A DNA stretch of 64,000 nucleotides from Solobacterium sp. (lineage in GTDB: Bacteria > Bacillota_I > Bacilli_A > Erysipelotrichales > Erysipelotrichaceae): assembly GCA_022486705.1 (NCBI GenBank), contig JAKVKC010000007.1, positions 1 through 64,000 on the forward strand, given 5' to 3'. The notes beneath the pieces were generated by a model. The model saw nothing but the letters and a program-made list of their open reading frames with translations, was not told the DNA's origin and did no database searches. The translations under genes and the position numbers were made by a program. This document shows, piece by piece, positions 42,979 to 52,700 of this stretch. Position 1 is the stretch's first letter, and every line of letters begins with the position of its first letter.

Positions 42979-44754
42979 ATGTATTATTCAAGCGGCAACT
43001 ATGAAGCATTTGCCCGTCCGGAAAAACCGGAAGGCGTAGATCACAAATCAGCGTATCTGATTGGTACAGGCTTAGCAGCGCTCTCGGCTGCATGTTTCCT
43101 GGTCAGAGATGCACAGATGCCAGGCAAACAGATCCATATCTTTGAGAAGGATGCACTGCCAGGCGGCGCATGCGATGGCTATAAATATCCTGGTGTCGGC
43201 TATGTGATGCGCGGCGGACGTGAAATGGACAATCACTTTGAATGCATGTGGGATCTGTTCCGTTCCATTCCATCTATTGAGACCGAAGGCGTCAGTGTAT
43301 TGGATGAATACTATTGGCTGAATAAGAAGGATCCGAACTACTCTTTATGCAGAGCAACAGAGAAGCAGGGACAGGATGCTCATACCGAGAATAAGTTTGG
43401 CCTGAGCGATGCGGCCCAGCAGGAGATCCTGAAACTATTCTTCACACCGGATGAAGATCTCTATGATAAGAAAATTACAGATTTCTTTGATGATGAAGTA
43501 CTGAATTCCAATTTCTGGATGTATTGGCGGACGATGTTTGCTTTTGCCAATTGGCATTCTGCTCTGGAAATGAAGCTCTATTTAAAGAGATATGTTCATC
43601 ATGTGGGCGGCCTGCCTGACTTTACGGCACTGCGCTTTACAAGATACAACCAGTATGAATCAATGATCCTGCCTATGGTCAAGTATCTGCAGGACCATGG
43701 TGTGCAGTTCCACTTCAATACGAAGGTAACAGATGTAAAGTTCGATGTAACAGGAGCTAAGAAATTAGCGAAGAACATGACTGTTCTGCATGAAGGAAAA
43801 GAAGAGACGATCGATTTCACAGAGAATGACTATCTCTTTATCACCAATGGCGGCAATGTTGAAAATTCTACGATCGGCGGACAGGATAAAGCATGTGTCT
43901 TTAACAAGGACATTCAGCCAGGCGGCGGCTGGGATCTGTGGCGCAGAATTGCAGCTCAGGATCCATCTTTCGGCCATCCGAATAAGTTCTGCGGCGATCC
44001 AGAGAAGACAAACTGGATGGGCGTGACCGTCAATACACTGGATCAGAAGATCATTCCTTACATTAAGAACATTACAAAGCGTGACCCATTCACTGGCAAA
44101 GTCGTCACCGGCGGCATTGTCACCGTCAAGGATTCTTCCTGGCTGATGAGCTGGACGATCAATCGCCAGCCGCAGTTCAAAGAACAGCCGAAAGATCAGT
44201 GCTTAGTATGGGTCTATGGCCTGTTTACAGACCGTCCAGGCGACTATATCAAGAAGCAGATGAGAGACTGCACAGGCAAGGAAATCTGTGAAGAATGGCT
44301 GTATCACTTAGGCGTACCGACAGATCAGATTGAAGATCTGGCTTCTAATTCAGCCAATACAGTGCCTACCATGATGCCGTTCGTCAGTTCCTTCTTTATG
44401 CCAAGAGCTGCCGGAGACCGTCCGAATGTTGTCCCAGATGGCGCAGCGAACTTCGCTTTCTTAGGTCAGTTTGCGGAAACAAAGAGAGATACGATCTTTA
44501 CGACAGAATATTCCATCCGTACCGGCATGGAAGCTGTCTATACACTGATGAGAGTTGACCGCGGGGTCCCAGAAGTATGGGGAAGCACGTATGATGTACG
44601 TGATCTGCTGAATGCAACAATACAGCTGAGAGACGGCCATCCAATCACAGAAATGCAGCTGGGCTTTAAAGAAAAGATCGCTGTCAAGGAAGGTCTCAAG
44701 AAGATCGAAGGCACAGATCTTGAGAAGCTTTTGAAAGAGTATCACGTTATTTAA
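42979..44754 (+). CDS. ohyA: oleate hydratase (MCRA family)
   Basis: A 591-residue FAD-containing enzyme that adds water to the cis-9 double bond of oleate and related fatty acids, giving 10-hydroxy acids. The FAD motif YLIGTGLAALSAACFL with HIFEKD lies at about residues 27-58. GGREMDNHFECMWDLF, WHSALEMKLYLKRY and the long GGIVTVKDSSWLMSW block are specific for the family. Length is standard. In gut bacteria it is linked to detoxifying unsaturated fatty acids. It carries its own ribosome site (AGGAGG) and a terminator, downstream of a TetR regulator. Confidence 0.96.
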   Translation: MYYSSGNYEAFARPEKPEGVDHKSAYLIGTGLAALSAACFLVRDAQMPGKQIHIFEKDALPGGACDGYKYPGVGYVMRGGREMDNHFECMWDLFRSIPSIETEGVSVLDEYYWLNKKDPNYSLCRATEKQGQDAHTENKFGLSDAAQQEILKLFFTPDEDLYDKKITDFFDDEVLNSNFWMYWRTMFAFANWHSALEMKLYLKRYVHHVGGLPDFTALRFTRYNQYESMILPMVKYLQDHGVQFHFNTKVTDVKFDVTGAKKLAKNMTVLHEGKEETIDFTENDYLFITNGGNVENSTIGGQDKACVFNKDIQPGGGWDLWRRIAAQDPSFGHPNKFCGDPEKTNWMGVTVNTLDQKIIPYIKNITKRDPFTGKVVTGGIVTVKDSSWLMSWTINRQPQFKEQPKDQCLVWVYGLFTDRPGDYIKKQMRDCTGKEICEEWLYHLGVPTDQIEDLASNSANTVPTMMPFVSSFFMPRAAGDRPNVVPDGAANFAFLGQFAETKRDTIFTTEYSIRTGMEAVYTLMRVDRGVPEVWGSTYDVRDLLNATIQLRDGHPITEMQLGFKEKIAVKEGLKKIEGTDLEKLLKEYHVI

Positions 44755-44764
44755 ACTAAATTGA

Positions 44765-44793
44765 CCGCAGACCAGATGATCTGCGGCCTTTTC
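44765..44793 (+). terminator. terminator of oleate hydratase
   Basis: CCGCAGA, 8-base loop, TCTGCGG, then CCTTTTCTTT. Confidence 0.8.
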
Positions 44794-44988
44794 TTTGTCT
44801 TGCATACAGGTACAGCACTGTACAAAAGAGTGCAGATAGCGATGAAAGGAAATCACTTCATGGAAACCAGCATCTGCTGCAGCTGAGAATCAATCGATGC
44901 ATCCCATCAGCACGGCATTTAGTTTCTGCGGGATGAGCAAAGTATGGACTTCTATAAGCCATATATTAGCGAAGAATAAGCGTGTTCA

Positions 44989-44997
44989 TGATATAAT
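44989..44997 (+). promoter_or_regulatory. extended -10 promoter of tmk, predicted leaderless
   Basis: TGATATAAT (TG-N-TATAAT, perfect hexamer) ends 8 bases before the tmk ATG. No -35 and no Shine-Dalgarno are present, so transcription should begin 1-3 bases before the start codon. The flanking sequence (ATAGCGGCATATG) closely resembles that of the phosphatase gene at 11486. Confidence 0.65.
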
Positions 44998-45005
44998 AGC
45001 GGCAT

Positions 45006-45635
45006 ATGGAAAAAGGGAAATTCATAACATTTGAGGGACCGGATGGAAGCGGAAAGACAACGGTATCGAAGGCAGTATGCGAACGATTGTCAAAAGAAGG
45101 CTATACGGTCCAGTATACAAGAGAACCAGGCGGCTCTGATATTGCGGAGCAGATCCGAAAGATCATCCTGGATCCAGCCAATACAGATATGGATGTAAGG
45201 ACCGAAGCATTGCTGTATGCAGCAAGCAGACGTCAGCATCTTATGGATATTGTTCTGCCGGCATTGAACAAAGGGATCAATATCATCAGCGACCGTTTTG
45301 TGGATAGTTCTTTGGCATATCAGGGGTATGGCAGAGAGATCGGTATAGAGGAAGTCTATGCCATCAATCAATTTGCGATTGAAGGACACATGCCGGATAA
45401 GACGGTCTTTCTGAATATTGATGCTGAAACAGGACTGAAACGGATCAATGCAAACAGGACATATTTAGATCGCTTAGATCAGGAGAGCGTTGCTTTTCAT
45501 CAGCGAGTCCATGAAGGGTATCAGAAGGTCATTGAGAAGTATGCGGATCGTATGATCATGATCGATGCCTCTCAAGAGACAGATGCTGTGATCGAGGATG
45601 CATATCTGGCTGTGAAAGGAATCTTGGATGCTTAA
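45006..45635 (+). CDS. tmk: thymidylate kinase
   Basis: A 209-residue kinase making dTDP from dTMP with ATP. P-loop GPDGSGKTT (about residues 11-19), TREPGG, the DRF motif ISDRFVDSSLAYQG and a short LID (RTYLDRLDQES) identify it. Length is normal. It opens the conserved tmk-holB-ricT-rsmI operon, overlapping holB by 8 bases. It appears to be translated without a leader. Confidence 0.97.
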   Translation: MEKGKFITFEGPDGSGKTTVSKAVCERLSKEGYTVQYTREPGGSDIAEQIRKIILDPANTDMDVRTEALLYAASRRQHLMDIVLPALNKGINIISDRFVDSSLAYQGYGREIGIEEVYAINQFAIEGHMPDKTVFLNIDAETGLKRINANRTYLDRLDQESVAFHQRVHEGYQKVIEKYADRMIMIDASQETDAVIEDAYLAVKGILDA

Positions 45636-46653
45636 GGAACTGCTGCAGGAACAGCAGCCGATCGTCTATAAGGCATTGGAAACAGCGTGCTTAGAAAATG
45701 AAGTCTCTTCGGCATATCTCTTTGCCGGTCCTTATGGAACGCCAAAGAAAGAAGCTGCGATCCTCTTAGCGGAAAGCATTTTCTGTGAAAAGGAAGGCTT
45801 GGCATGTGAGGAATGCAATACATGCCGCAGAGTAAGAGAGAATGTGTATTCTGATCTGATCATTCTGGATGGCAGCGAAGAACCGATCTCGAAAGATATG
45901 ATCGATGGCATTCAGGAAAAATTCTCTAAGACGGCATTGGAAAAGAATGGACAGCGCGTCTATATCATCTTCAATGCAGAGAATGCCAGCATATCTGCGC
46001 AGAACAGCATGCTTAAATTCTTAGAAGAACCAGGTGCTGGGATCACAGCGATCCTGACAGCAGACAATGAAAGCAGACTGCTTCCAACGATCCTGTCCCG
46101 CTGTACGATCCTGCCGTTCGTACCGATGAAGCATGAAGGCTATCTGAAGATGGCAGAAGAAGCAGGCATACAGAAGGATGAGGCATATCTGATCAGCCAT
46201 GTGGCAAAGAATCTGGATGATATCAATGAACTGATGATCGAAGAAGAGGATGGTACCAGGACGCCTTCTTCCGCATATGCAAGTGCTTTGGGGATGTTTC
46301 AGCAGTATCTGGATCCGCGGCAGAGAAATGATCTGCTGGTGGACTATGAGATATCCTGGAAAAGCAAAGAACGAGATCCAAAAAAGGCAAAGAAAGAAAA
46401 TATGGTGATCCAAAATGCTTTCTTTGATCTTATGATGATGTATGGACATGATGTGATCCTGCACAGCAGTCAGGGACCCCAGTGGTATCGCCGGGCATTG
46501 GCTGAGGCAAAAGGATCATCTAAGATATATGGAAAGCTGATCATGATCGCTTCAGAAGAAAAGGACAGAGTCAATAAATACAATGACCTGAATCTTCTGA
46601 TGGACCAGGCTTTCTGCCGATTGGAGGAATTAGACCATGAATCGAGAATTTAA
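45628..46653 (+). CDS. holB: DNA polymerase III delta' subunit
   Basis: A 341-residue clamp-loader subunit. The nucleotide-binding region is degenerate (GPYGTPKKEA), as expected for delta', which does not hydrolyse ATP. A zinc knuckle follows (CEKEGLACEECNTC), then ENASISAQNSMLKFLEEPG and the arginine-finger region SRLLPTILSRCTILPF (SRC motif). It lies between tmk and ricT, the usual order. It overlaps tmk by 8 bases and ricT by 17. Confidence 0.94.
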   Translation: MLKELLQEQQPIVYKALETACLENEVSSAYLFAGPYGTPKKEAAILLAESIFCEKEGLACEECNTCRRVRENVYSDLIILDGSEEPISKDMIDGIQEKFSKTALEKNGQRVYIIFNAENASISAQNSMLKFLEEPGAGITAILTADNESRLLPTILSRCTILPFVPMKHEGYLKMAEEAGIQKDEAYLISHVAKNLDDINELMIEEEDGTRTPSSAYASALGMFQQYLDPRQRNDLLVDYEISWKSKERDPKKAKKENMVIQNAFFDLMMMYGHDVILHSSQGPQWYRRALAEAKGSSKIYGKLIMIASEEKDRVNKYNDLNLLMDQAFCRLEELDHESRI

Positions 46654-47845
46654 TAAAGAAGAACAGACAGAGAACAGACCGAATGAAAAGTATCCTTATT
46701 CAGTAGCGGTATGTTTTCGCGGCGCAGGGAAGCCATATTCCTTTGGTACGTATCACACAGATCTGCAGAAGGATGACTGGGTCGTTGTTGAAACAGCACA
46801 GGGCGATGAAATGGGCCAGATCGTAGCAGAGCCTTTGAATATTGAAAAGTATGGCCTGCCGATGCCGACCAAGCCGATCATGCGCAAAGCAACGCAGAGA
46901 GACCATGAAGACTATCAGGAGAACCTGGAAGAAGAAAAGGCTGCGTTCCGTATCTGCTGTGATGAGATCACAGAGTTGAAGCTGGATATGCATCTGCTGA
47001 GTGCACAGTTTACCCTGTCGCACGATAAGATCCTGTTCGTTTATATTGCGGAACAGAGAGTTGATTTCAGAGAACTGCTGAAAAGATTGGGCACGGCATT
47101 GAGATGCCGGATCGAACTGCGGCAGATCGGTGAAAGAGATAAGGCAAAGATGGTCGGCGGCATTGGTATGTGCGGTATGGAATGCTGCTGTACAAGATTT
47201 AAGAATCATTTTGATGTCATCAGCATCAACATGGCCAAAAATCAGCTGCTGGCATTGAATATTGATAAGCTTTCCGGTATGTGCGGCAAACTGAAGTGCT
47301 GCCTGAAGTATGAAGACAATGACTATAAGCAATTGACAGAGGGACTGCCGAAGATGGGATCTCAGGTTGAATATGATGGCGAGATCTATCGTATTACGAA
47401 CATGAATGTCATGAGCGAAGAAGCCAAGCTGGAGAATCATCAGACAGCGATCTTTATCACTTTGGATGATCTGCGCAATAAAGCAATTCCACGCAAAGGT
47501 GCAGTGATGAAGAAGAGAGATCCAAGCTCTGATAAGCCAGCCCATAAGACAGTCATTCATGCAAACCGTCCGGCGGAAGAGCCAAAGAAAGAAGACCGTA
47601 TCCTGCAGGCACCAGGCAGTGAAGCAGAAGTACGTGCTTTTGGCCGCAAAGAGAATGGCAGCAGTTCACATGGCCGGAACAATGCAAATCATAATCGTGA
47701 CAATAACAGGAATGCACATGCAAATCGCGGCAATGCAAACGGACGTCGCAGCAATGCTGAGACAAAGAAGCCGGTACAGGAATCTAAAAATGTGACCGTA
47801 CGTACTTTTGGCCATAAGAAGAAGGATTCTGGGGAGACAAAATGA
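46637..47845 (+). CDS. ricT: PSP1-domain protein RicT (YaaT) with Asn/Arg-rich C-terminal extension
   Basis: A 402-residue member of the PSP1/YaaT family. The conserved part (about 15-285) contains GQIVAEPLNIEKYGLP and Cys clusters (MCGMECCC, MCGKLKCCLKYE) that bind iron-sulfur clusters in the RicAFT complex, which modulates RNase Y. The remaining 110 residues are low-complexity, rich in Asn, Arg, His and Gly (for example GRNNANHNRDNNRNAHANRG), ending with lysines. Bacillus YaaT is about 275 residues, so this tail is an addition and could bind RNA. Start ATG at 46637 after GGAGG. Confidence 0.92.
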   Translation: MNREFNKEEQTENRPNEKYPYSVAVCFRGAGKPYSFGTYHTDLQKDDWVVVETAQGDEMGQIVAEPLNIEKYGLPMPTKPIMRKATQRDHEDYQENLEEEKAAFRICCDEITELKLDMHLLSAQFTLSHDKILFVYIAEQRVDFRELLKRLGTALRCRIELRQIGERDKAKMVGGIGMCGMECCCTRFKNHFDVISINMAKNQLLALNIDKLSGMCGKLKCCLKYEDNDYKQLTEGLPKMGSQVEYDGEIYRITNMNVMSEEAKLENHQTAIFITLDDLRNKAIPRKGAVMKKRDPSSDKPAHKTVIHANRPAEEPKKEDRILQAPGSEAEVRAFGRKENGSSSHGRNNANHNRDNNRNAHANRGNANGRRSNAETKKPVQESKNVTVRTFGHKKKDSGETK

Positions 47846-48702
47846 ATCGCCAGCATTCTTTTGAAAATGAGAAGCCAACTCTGTATCTTGTGCCGACACC
47901 GATCGGCAATCTCAATGAGATGACGCCAAGAGCACTGGATGTTTTAAAGAGCGTTGATATCATTGCCTGCGAAGATACACGTACCAGCGGACAGATGCTG
48001 AAGCATTTTGAGATTGAGAGCCGACTGATCGCCTATCATAACTTCAATGAAGAAGCCAGTACAAATGGGATCCTGGAATTGCTTTCCGAAGGAAAGAATA
48101 TTGCTTTGATCTCAGATGCAGGATATCCTCTGATCAATGATCCAGGGCAGCGGGTCGTCGCGGCGGCATCCGGCGCAGGATACAATGTTGTGCCGGTATC
48201 GGGCGCCAGTGCTTTCTTAAATGCGATCGTGGCTTCCGGCCTTGTCGTACAGCCATTCATTTTCATTGGCTTTCTGCCGCAGCAGCATACGGATCGATTG
48301 AAAAAGCTGAGAGAATACAAAGCGTATCCGATGACAATGGTCTTCTATGAATCTCCGCATCGCATTGATAAATGTCTGCAGGACTGCCTGGATGTCTTCG
48401 GCGATCGGCAGATGGTATTGGCCCGTGAGCTGACGAAGATCCATGAAGAATTTCTGCGCGGAAAGATCTCAGAGATCCTGCCTGTTCTGCCGGAACTCAA
48501 GGGAGAAATGGTCATTGTAATTGATGGCAATCATGAAGATTATTCAAAGGATGTCGATATGAATGCCATTATGGATATGGTGCAGGCGTCGATCGATGCA
48601 GGGCTTTCGACCAAAGATGCAATTAAGGAAGCAGCGGCGCGCACGGGCATTGCTAAGAACCGGATCTATGATGAATATCACAGCCGGTCAGGTGAGTGCT
48701 GA
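47842..48702 (+). CDS. rsmI: 16S rRNA 2'-O-methyltransferase RsmI
   Basis: A 286-residue SAM-dependent enzyme that methylates the ribose of C1402 in 16S rRNA. Family motifs: LYLVPTPIGNLNEMTPRA, ACEDTRTSGQML, LISDAGYPLINDPG and PVSGASAFLNAIVASGL, followed by FYESPHRI. The tetrapyrrole-methylase fold fills residues 10-230. It overlaps ricT by 4 bases and the next gene by 1. Confidence 0.96.
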   Translation: MNRQHSFENEKPTLYLVPTPIGNLNEMTPRALDVLKSVDIIACEDTRTSGQMLKHFEIESRLIAYHNFNEEASTNGILELLSEGKNIALISDAGYPLINDPGQRVVAAASGAGYNVVPVSGASAFLNAIVASGLVVQPFIFIGFLPQQHTDRLKKLREYKAYPMTMVFYESPHRIDKCLQDCLDVFGDRQMVLARELTKIHEEFLRGKISEILPVLPELKGEMVIVIDGNHEDYSKDVDMNAIMDMVQASIDAGLSTKDAIKEAAARTGIAKNRIYDEYHSRSGEC

Positions 48703-49424
48703 TGTTCATCAGTGCAGCAATGAGCACCATCGCGATCTATCTTGCGGCAGCTGTACTTCCTGCAGTGTTCCTGCTGCGGTATATCTATCGGCTGGATGCG
48801 GCGGAGAAAGAACCGCCGGAATTATTAGTGAAACTGATCTTTGGCGGTTTGGGCGCTGCAGTATGCGCACTGATCCTGGAAGAAGTATTTGATTGGCTGA
48901 TCGGTATCGCAGGCGGCTCCAGTGATGAATTGATCTCGGTATTGATCGAAGCTGGTTCAGTCGCTGTGATCGAAGAATCGATGAAGTATATTTTCTTAAA
49001 GAGGATCAGCTGGAATCATCCAGCGTTCAACTATCGCTTCGATGGCATGGTGTATGCGATCTTTGTATCACTTGGCTTTGCCATCCTGGAGAATATTCTC
49101 TATGTCTTCTTCAATGGCGGACTGTATGTGGCACTGACCAGAGCGGTCCTGTCGATCCCAGCGCATATGTGCTTTGCGGCATATATGGGCATCTATTACG
49201 GCCGGGCCAAAGTCTGCGAGCATGCTCATGATCCAAGCGGTGTGAGATGGAATCTGGCAGCCGGACTGCTGATGGCGATCCTGTTCCACATGATCTATGA
49301 CGGAACACTGATGTTCGATACGGGAACATCCCTGCTGCTGTTCATAGCTGTCGTTGCCTTTATGTATCTGTATGTATTTCATCGGATCAAGCGCGAAGCA
49401 GCGCAGGATGAATCTATTGATTAA
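48702..49424 (+). CDS. PrsW family intramembrane metalloprotease
   Basis: A 240-residue membrane protein. I use the ATG at 48702, 5 bases after AGGTGAG and sharing one base with the rsmI stop; an in-frame GTG lies at 48696. About seven hydrophobic segments are seen. The catalytic family motifs are present: IEESMKY (EExxK), then DGMVYA with GFAILENILY, and His residues in HMCFAAYMG and LFHMIYDG. In Bacillus PrsW makes the first cut in anti-sigma factor RsiW. It ends the tmk operon here. The substrate is unknown. Confidence 0.9.
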   Translation: MFISAAMSTIAIYLAAAVLPAVFLLRYIYRLDAAEKEPPELLVKLIFGGLGAAVCALILEEVFDWLIGIAGGSSDELISVLIEAGSVAVIEESMKYIFLKRISWNHPAFNYRFDGMVYAIFVSLGFAILENILYVFFNGGLYVALTRAVLSIPAHMCFAAYMGIYYGRAKVCEHAHDPSGVRWNLAAGLLMAILFHMIYDGTLMFDTGTSLLLFIAVVAFMYLYVFHRIKREAAQDESID

Positions 49425-49731
49425 TGAAGTGGAACTAACTGTGCAGTAAACTCAATTATTTGGAAAAGGAAGTTTAAGAATATAATGCTAAGACTTGATT
49501 CCATTGGCAGGAATTAAGCCTTTTAGTTTGCCTTGATTTCGGTATTGTAATAGAGAGTGTGTTCTTTTAAAAATCATCAAGAATATTGAATATTAAGGGG
49601 AGTATTCCCAATACTTAGTACAATCGGCACAATAATGAGAGCGTTTGAAATGTATGTTTAACTTGTATTCAATATTCATACTGGATTATACTTTTCAAAG
49701 TGTTTTGATTATTTCAGTAGGAGGGGGACCT
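49425..49731 (+). other. A+T-rich intergenic region before the surface-protein gene
   Basis: 307 bases without a supported gene. It contains a perfect 11-base inverted repeat (GAATATTGAAT 49581-49591; ATTCAATATTC 49667-49677) and the small palindrome AGTATT-CCC-AATACT (49601-49615). A weak promoter candidate is TTGTAT (49663-49668), 18 bases, TATACT (49687-49692), 40 bases before the start. No terminator for the tmk operon is evident. Confidence 0.4.
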
Positions 49732-52700
49732 ATGATGAGTCTGAAGTTAAAAAAACAAATAATTAAATTTATTTCAATCTTGATGTCCTTTATATGCATG
49801 TTAAGTCTTGTTCAACCAGTATATGCAGACTATAAAGGTACTCAGAAATTAACAGGAGGAACAGCACCAAACAATCTGTATGTGTTTAATACTCTTTCTG
49901 TATTTACTGGCGATACGGAGAGTATATATGCAAGTTATGATTCTGGTGAAACATTTGATACAAATACTATATTCACTGTAATAAGCGGAACAGAAAATAT
50001 TCAAGTAGATAAAAGTGTTGATACAAATAATCAAGCTTCTGTTAAAGGCTTAAAAGCGGGTACATCTGTTATCAGGGTAACTTCCGCCGCGAATACTAAA
50101 TTAAAAGAAGATGTGACTGTAACGGTGAAAGATGAGGAAGCATATTCTTCGCTTAGCTTTTCAAGTGAATCCACCACATTTAAAATAAATAACAGTGAGT
50201 TCCCAAGCTATCAATCTATAAGTTATACAGCAAACCCAGAAAATGTGAATCCGCAGAGATTGACAGCTGTTTCGTCAGATCCAAGTGTTTTTGATGCTGC
50301 AGGGCTTGGAAAAGATACTCTTTCCATAAAGCTTTATAAAGAAGGTACTGCTACCTTGACGTTGACCGCTGAAAATGGTGTCTCTGCATCTATTATAGTT
50401 ACAATACAAGCGGGAAATTATGCAACGGGGTTTAAAGACGATATTCCACATGAAATAACAATTAAACCAAATGAAAAGTTTAATCTAGATAAATTCGTAA
50501 GAAATTATGTTGAACCTGAGAATGCTTCAAGTACGGAAAATATTAAATATGCTGTCAATTCATCATATTGTTCTGCAGAAATCAGTGACGGAATATTGGA
50601 TGATAAAAAACAAGAAACATTCAGCGTCTCAGCAACACTTGAAAATGGCGTGTGCACATTCATACAAGTATATGTTCATGATGATGTGACGGCATTTGAT
50701 TTTGATATTAAAGAATACTCAATTGCTTCGGATGTAAAATATTTATCTCTTTTGAATCATCTTAAAACCAATTTGTCATCGGCTTCATTAATTGACCCTA
50801 ACAAAATCACTTGGACATCTTCAAAAGAGAATATTGCTAAAATAAAGAATACTAATGGATTACTTGAGATCTTATCTACAGGAGATACCACAATCACAGC
50901 TAAATATAGGGACTTTTCAGCTTCTATGGTGCTTCATGTTATAAACAGAAAGGCTCCAACGTCAATGAGTGTTCTTGGAACATATAAACCATTGGAATTA
51001 TACGTGGGACAAGTTTATAACCTTTATGTTAATTATGATGGGAGTTATGAATTAACGGATCGTCATACTGATTACACACTATCAAAGGGAAATGACATTG
51101 TCAGTATTGATTCTAAAAGTGATAGCAATTCAGTCAACATTACAGCCAATAAAGTGGGTGAAGCTGAGCTTAAAGTGACGTCGCGAGCAAACAAAGAACT
51201 GAGTAAAACTGTAAAAATAACGGTTAAAGAAGCTGAACAAGCAACGGCAATAAAGTTTCGGAAATCTGAGATTACGACAACAATTCGCAATGGTAAAGTA
51301 CCAAACAACGTCTCATATTTAGATTATTCATTAGAACCTTATGCAGCATCTTATACAACATCTCTTAAGTATTCATTTGATGGACCAAATGATTTGTTAG
51401 ATCAAGTGAAGGTTCAGAACGGCTTTGTTTATTATCGCCCAATCAAAGCTGGAACGACAAATTTGGTGCTTACAGCAGATAATGGCATTTCTTCTTCAGT
51501 GAAAATCACGGTATTGGATGGTGATTATGCCACAGGATTTGTTGATCAGAGCTCTATTCAGAAGAAACTGAAGGTTGGCGAAACACTTGATTTTGGTGCT
51601 AATATAAGATCCGGACTTGCTCCTGCTGATGAAAAATGCAGCGATGAAAAAATAACGTATTCTATATCGAACAATGGTGTGGGATCTGTTGATGAAAATG
51701 GAATAGTTACAGCATTAAAAGAAGGAACCAGTACAGTTACTGCATCCTTAATGAACGGTCAGACAAAATCGGCAACAATCTATGTGCTGAATGATGTCAT
51801 TGATCTGGAGTTCACAAAAGAGGAAACGTCTATTGCGCTAGATGAACTATATCCAAATGTTGATTCTTTATTGCGTTTGAATAAATCACTAAATGCATAT
51901 AATATACCTCGTGATGAGCTGAAATGGTCTTCTTCTAATGATGATGTTGCCTCTTTTGTGACGCAGAATGGTTATACTTCGTTCAGATTGAATGGCATAG
52001 GAGATACTACAATCTCAGCAACATATGAAGGTCATACAGCCTCCATGATTCTTCATGTAGTGGACAGAAAGATGCCAACTGCTTTTGACTGTGCTGATCA
52101 ACTGATATTGGATGTTGGTTCTTGTAAAGGACTGAGCAGTGTCTATGAAGATAATGACATCGTGTACAGTGATACAGCTTATGAAGTGATTTCAGGGTCA
52201 GATACTATCAATGTTACGCAGGAAAGTAAAGATAATATCGTTGTTGAAGGAATTAAAGCAGGTGAGGCAGAAATTCGACTCACTTCCAAATACAATAAGA
52301 ACTTAAGTAAAGTTGTCAAAGTTACAGTTGAGTCATGGGATACACAAACCACTAAAATCAGATTGATAGATAAAACAGGAAAAAACATTCTGGAAAACTC
52401 TTCTGCAGATGTGATTTTTGGTGCTAAATATGATTTGGAATACAGTAGTAAAACAAGTGGCAAACAAATACCGAATATATTTGAAAATATGCAGAATTCT
52501 ACCTATTTGCAAACACTAGGCGGAGGCGGTGTACAGGAACTGGATTATGCGTATGCAATAGAGTATTTTGTTCCGTCAAAGCTAGGCGCAGAAACTATAA
52601 AAATAGATGACGATCATTCTATAACATTAAATATTGTTTCTGAACCAATCAAGGTGAAGGATGTTGTTTACAACAATGTGGCTGACATTGATACGAATCT

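Noticed and set aside
44810-44823. SOS (LexA) box
   Set aside because: GTACAG-CA-CTGTAC lacks the Gram-positive CGAAC-N4-GTTCG pattern.
46700-47560. 286-residue minus-strand open frame opposite ricT
   Set aside because: Antisense shadow of a conserved gene; composition rich in His, Cys and Gln as expected from reverse reading.
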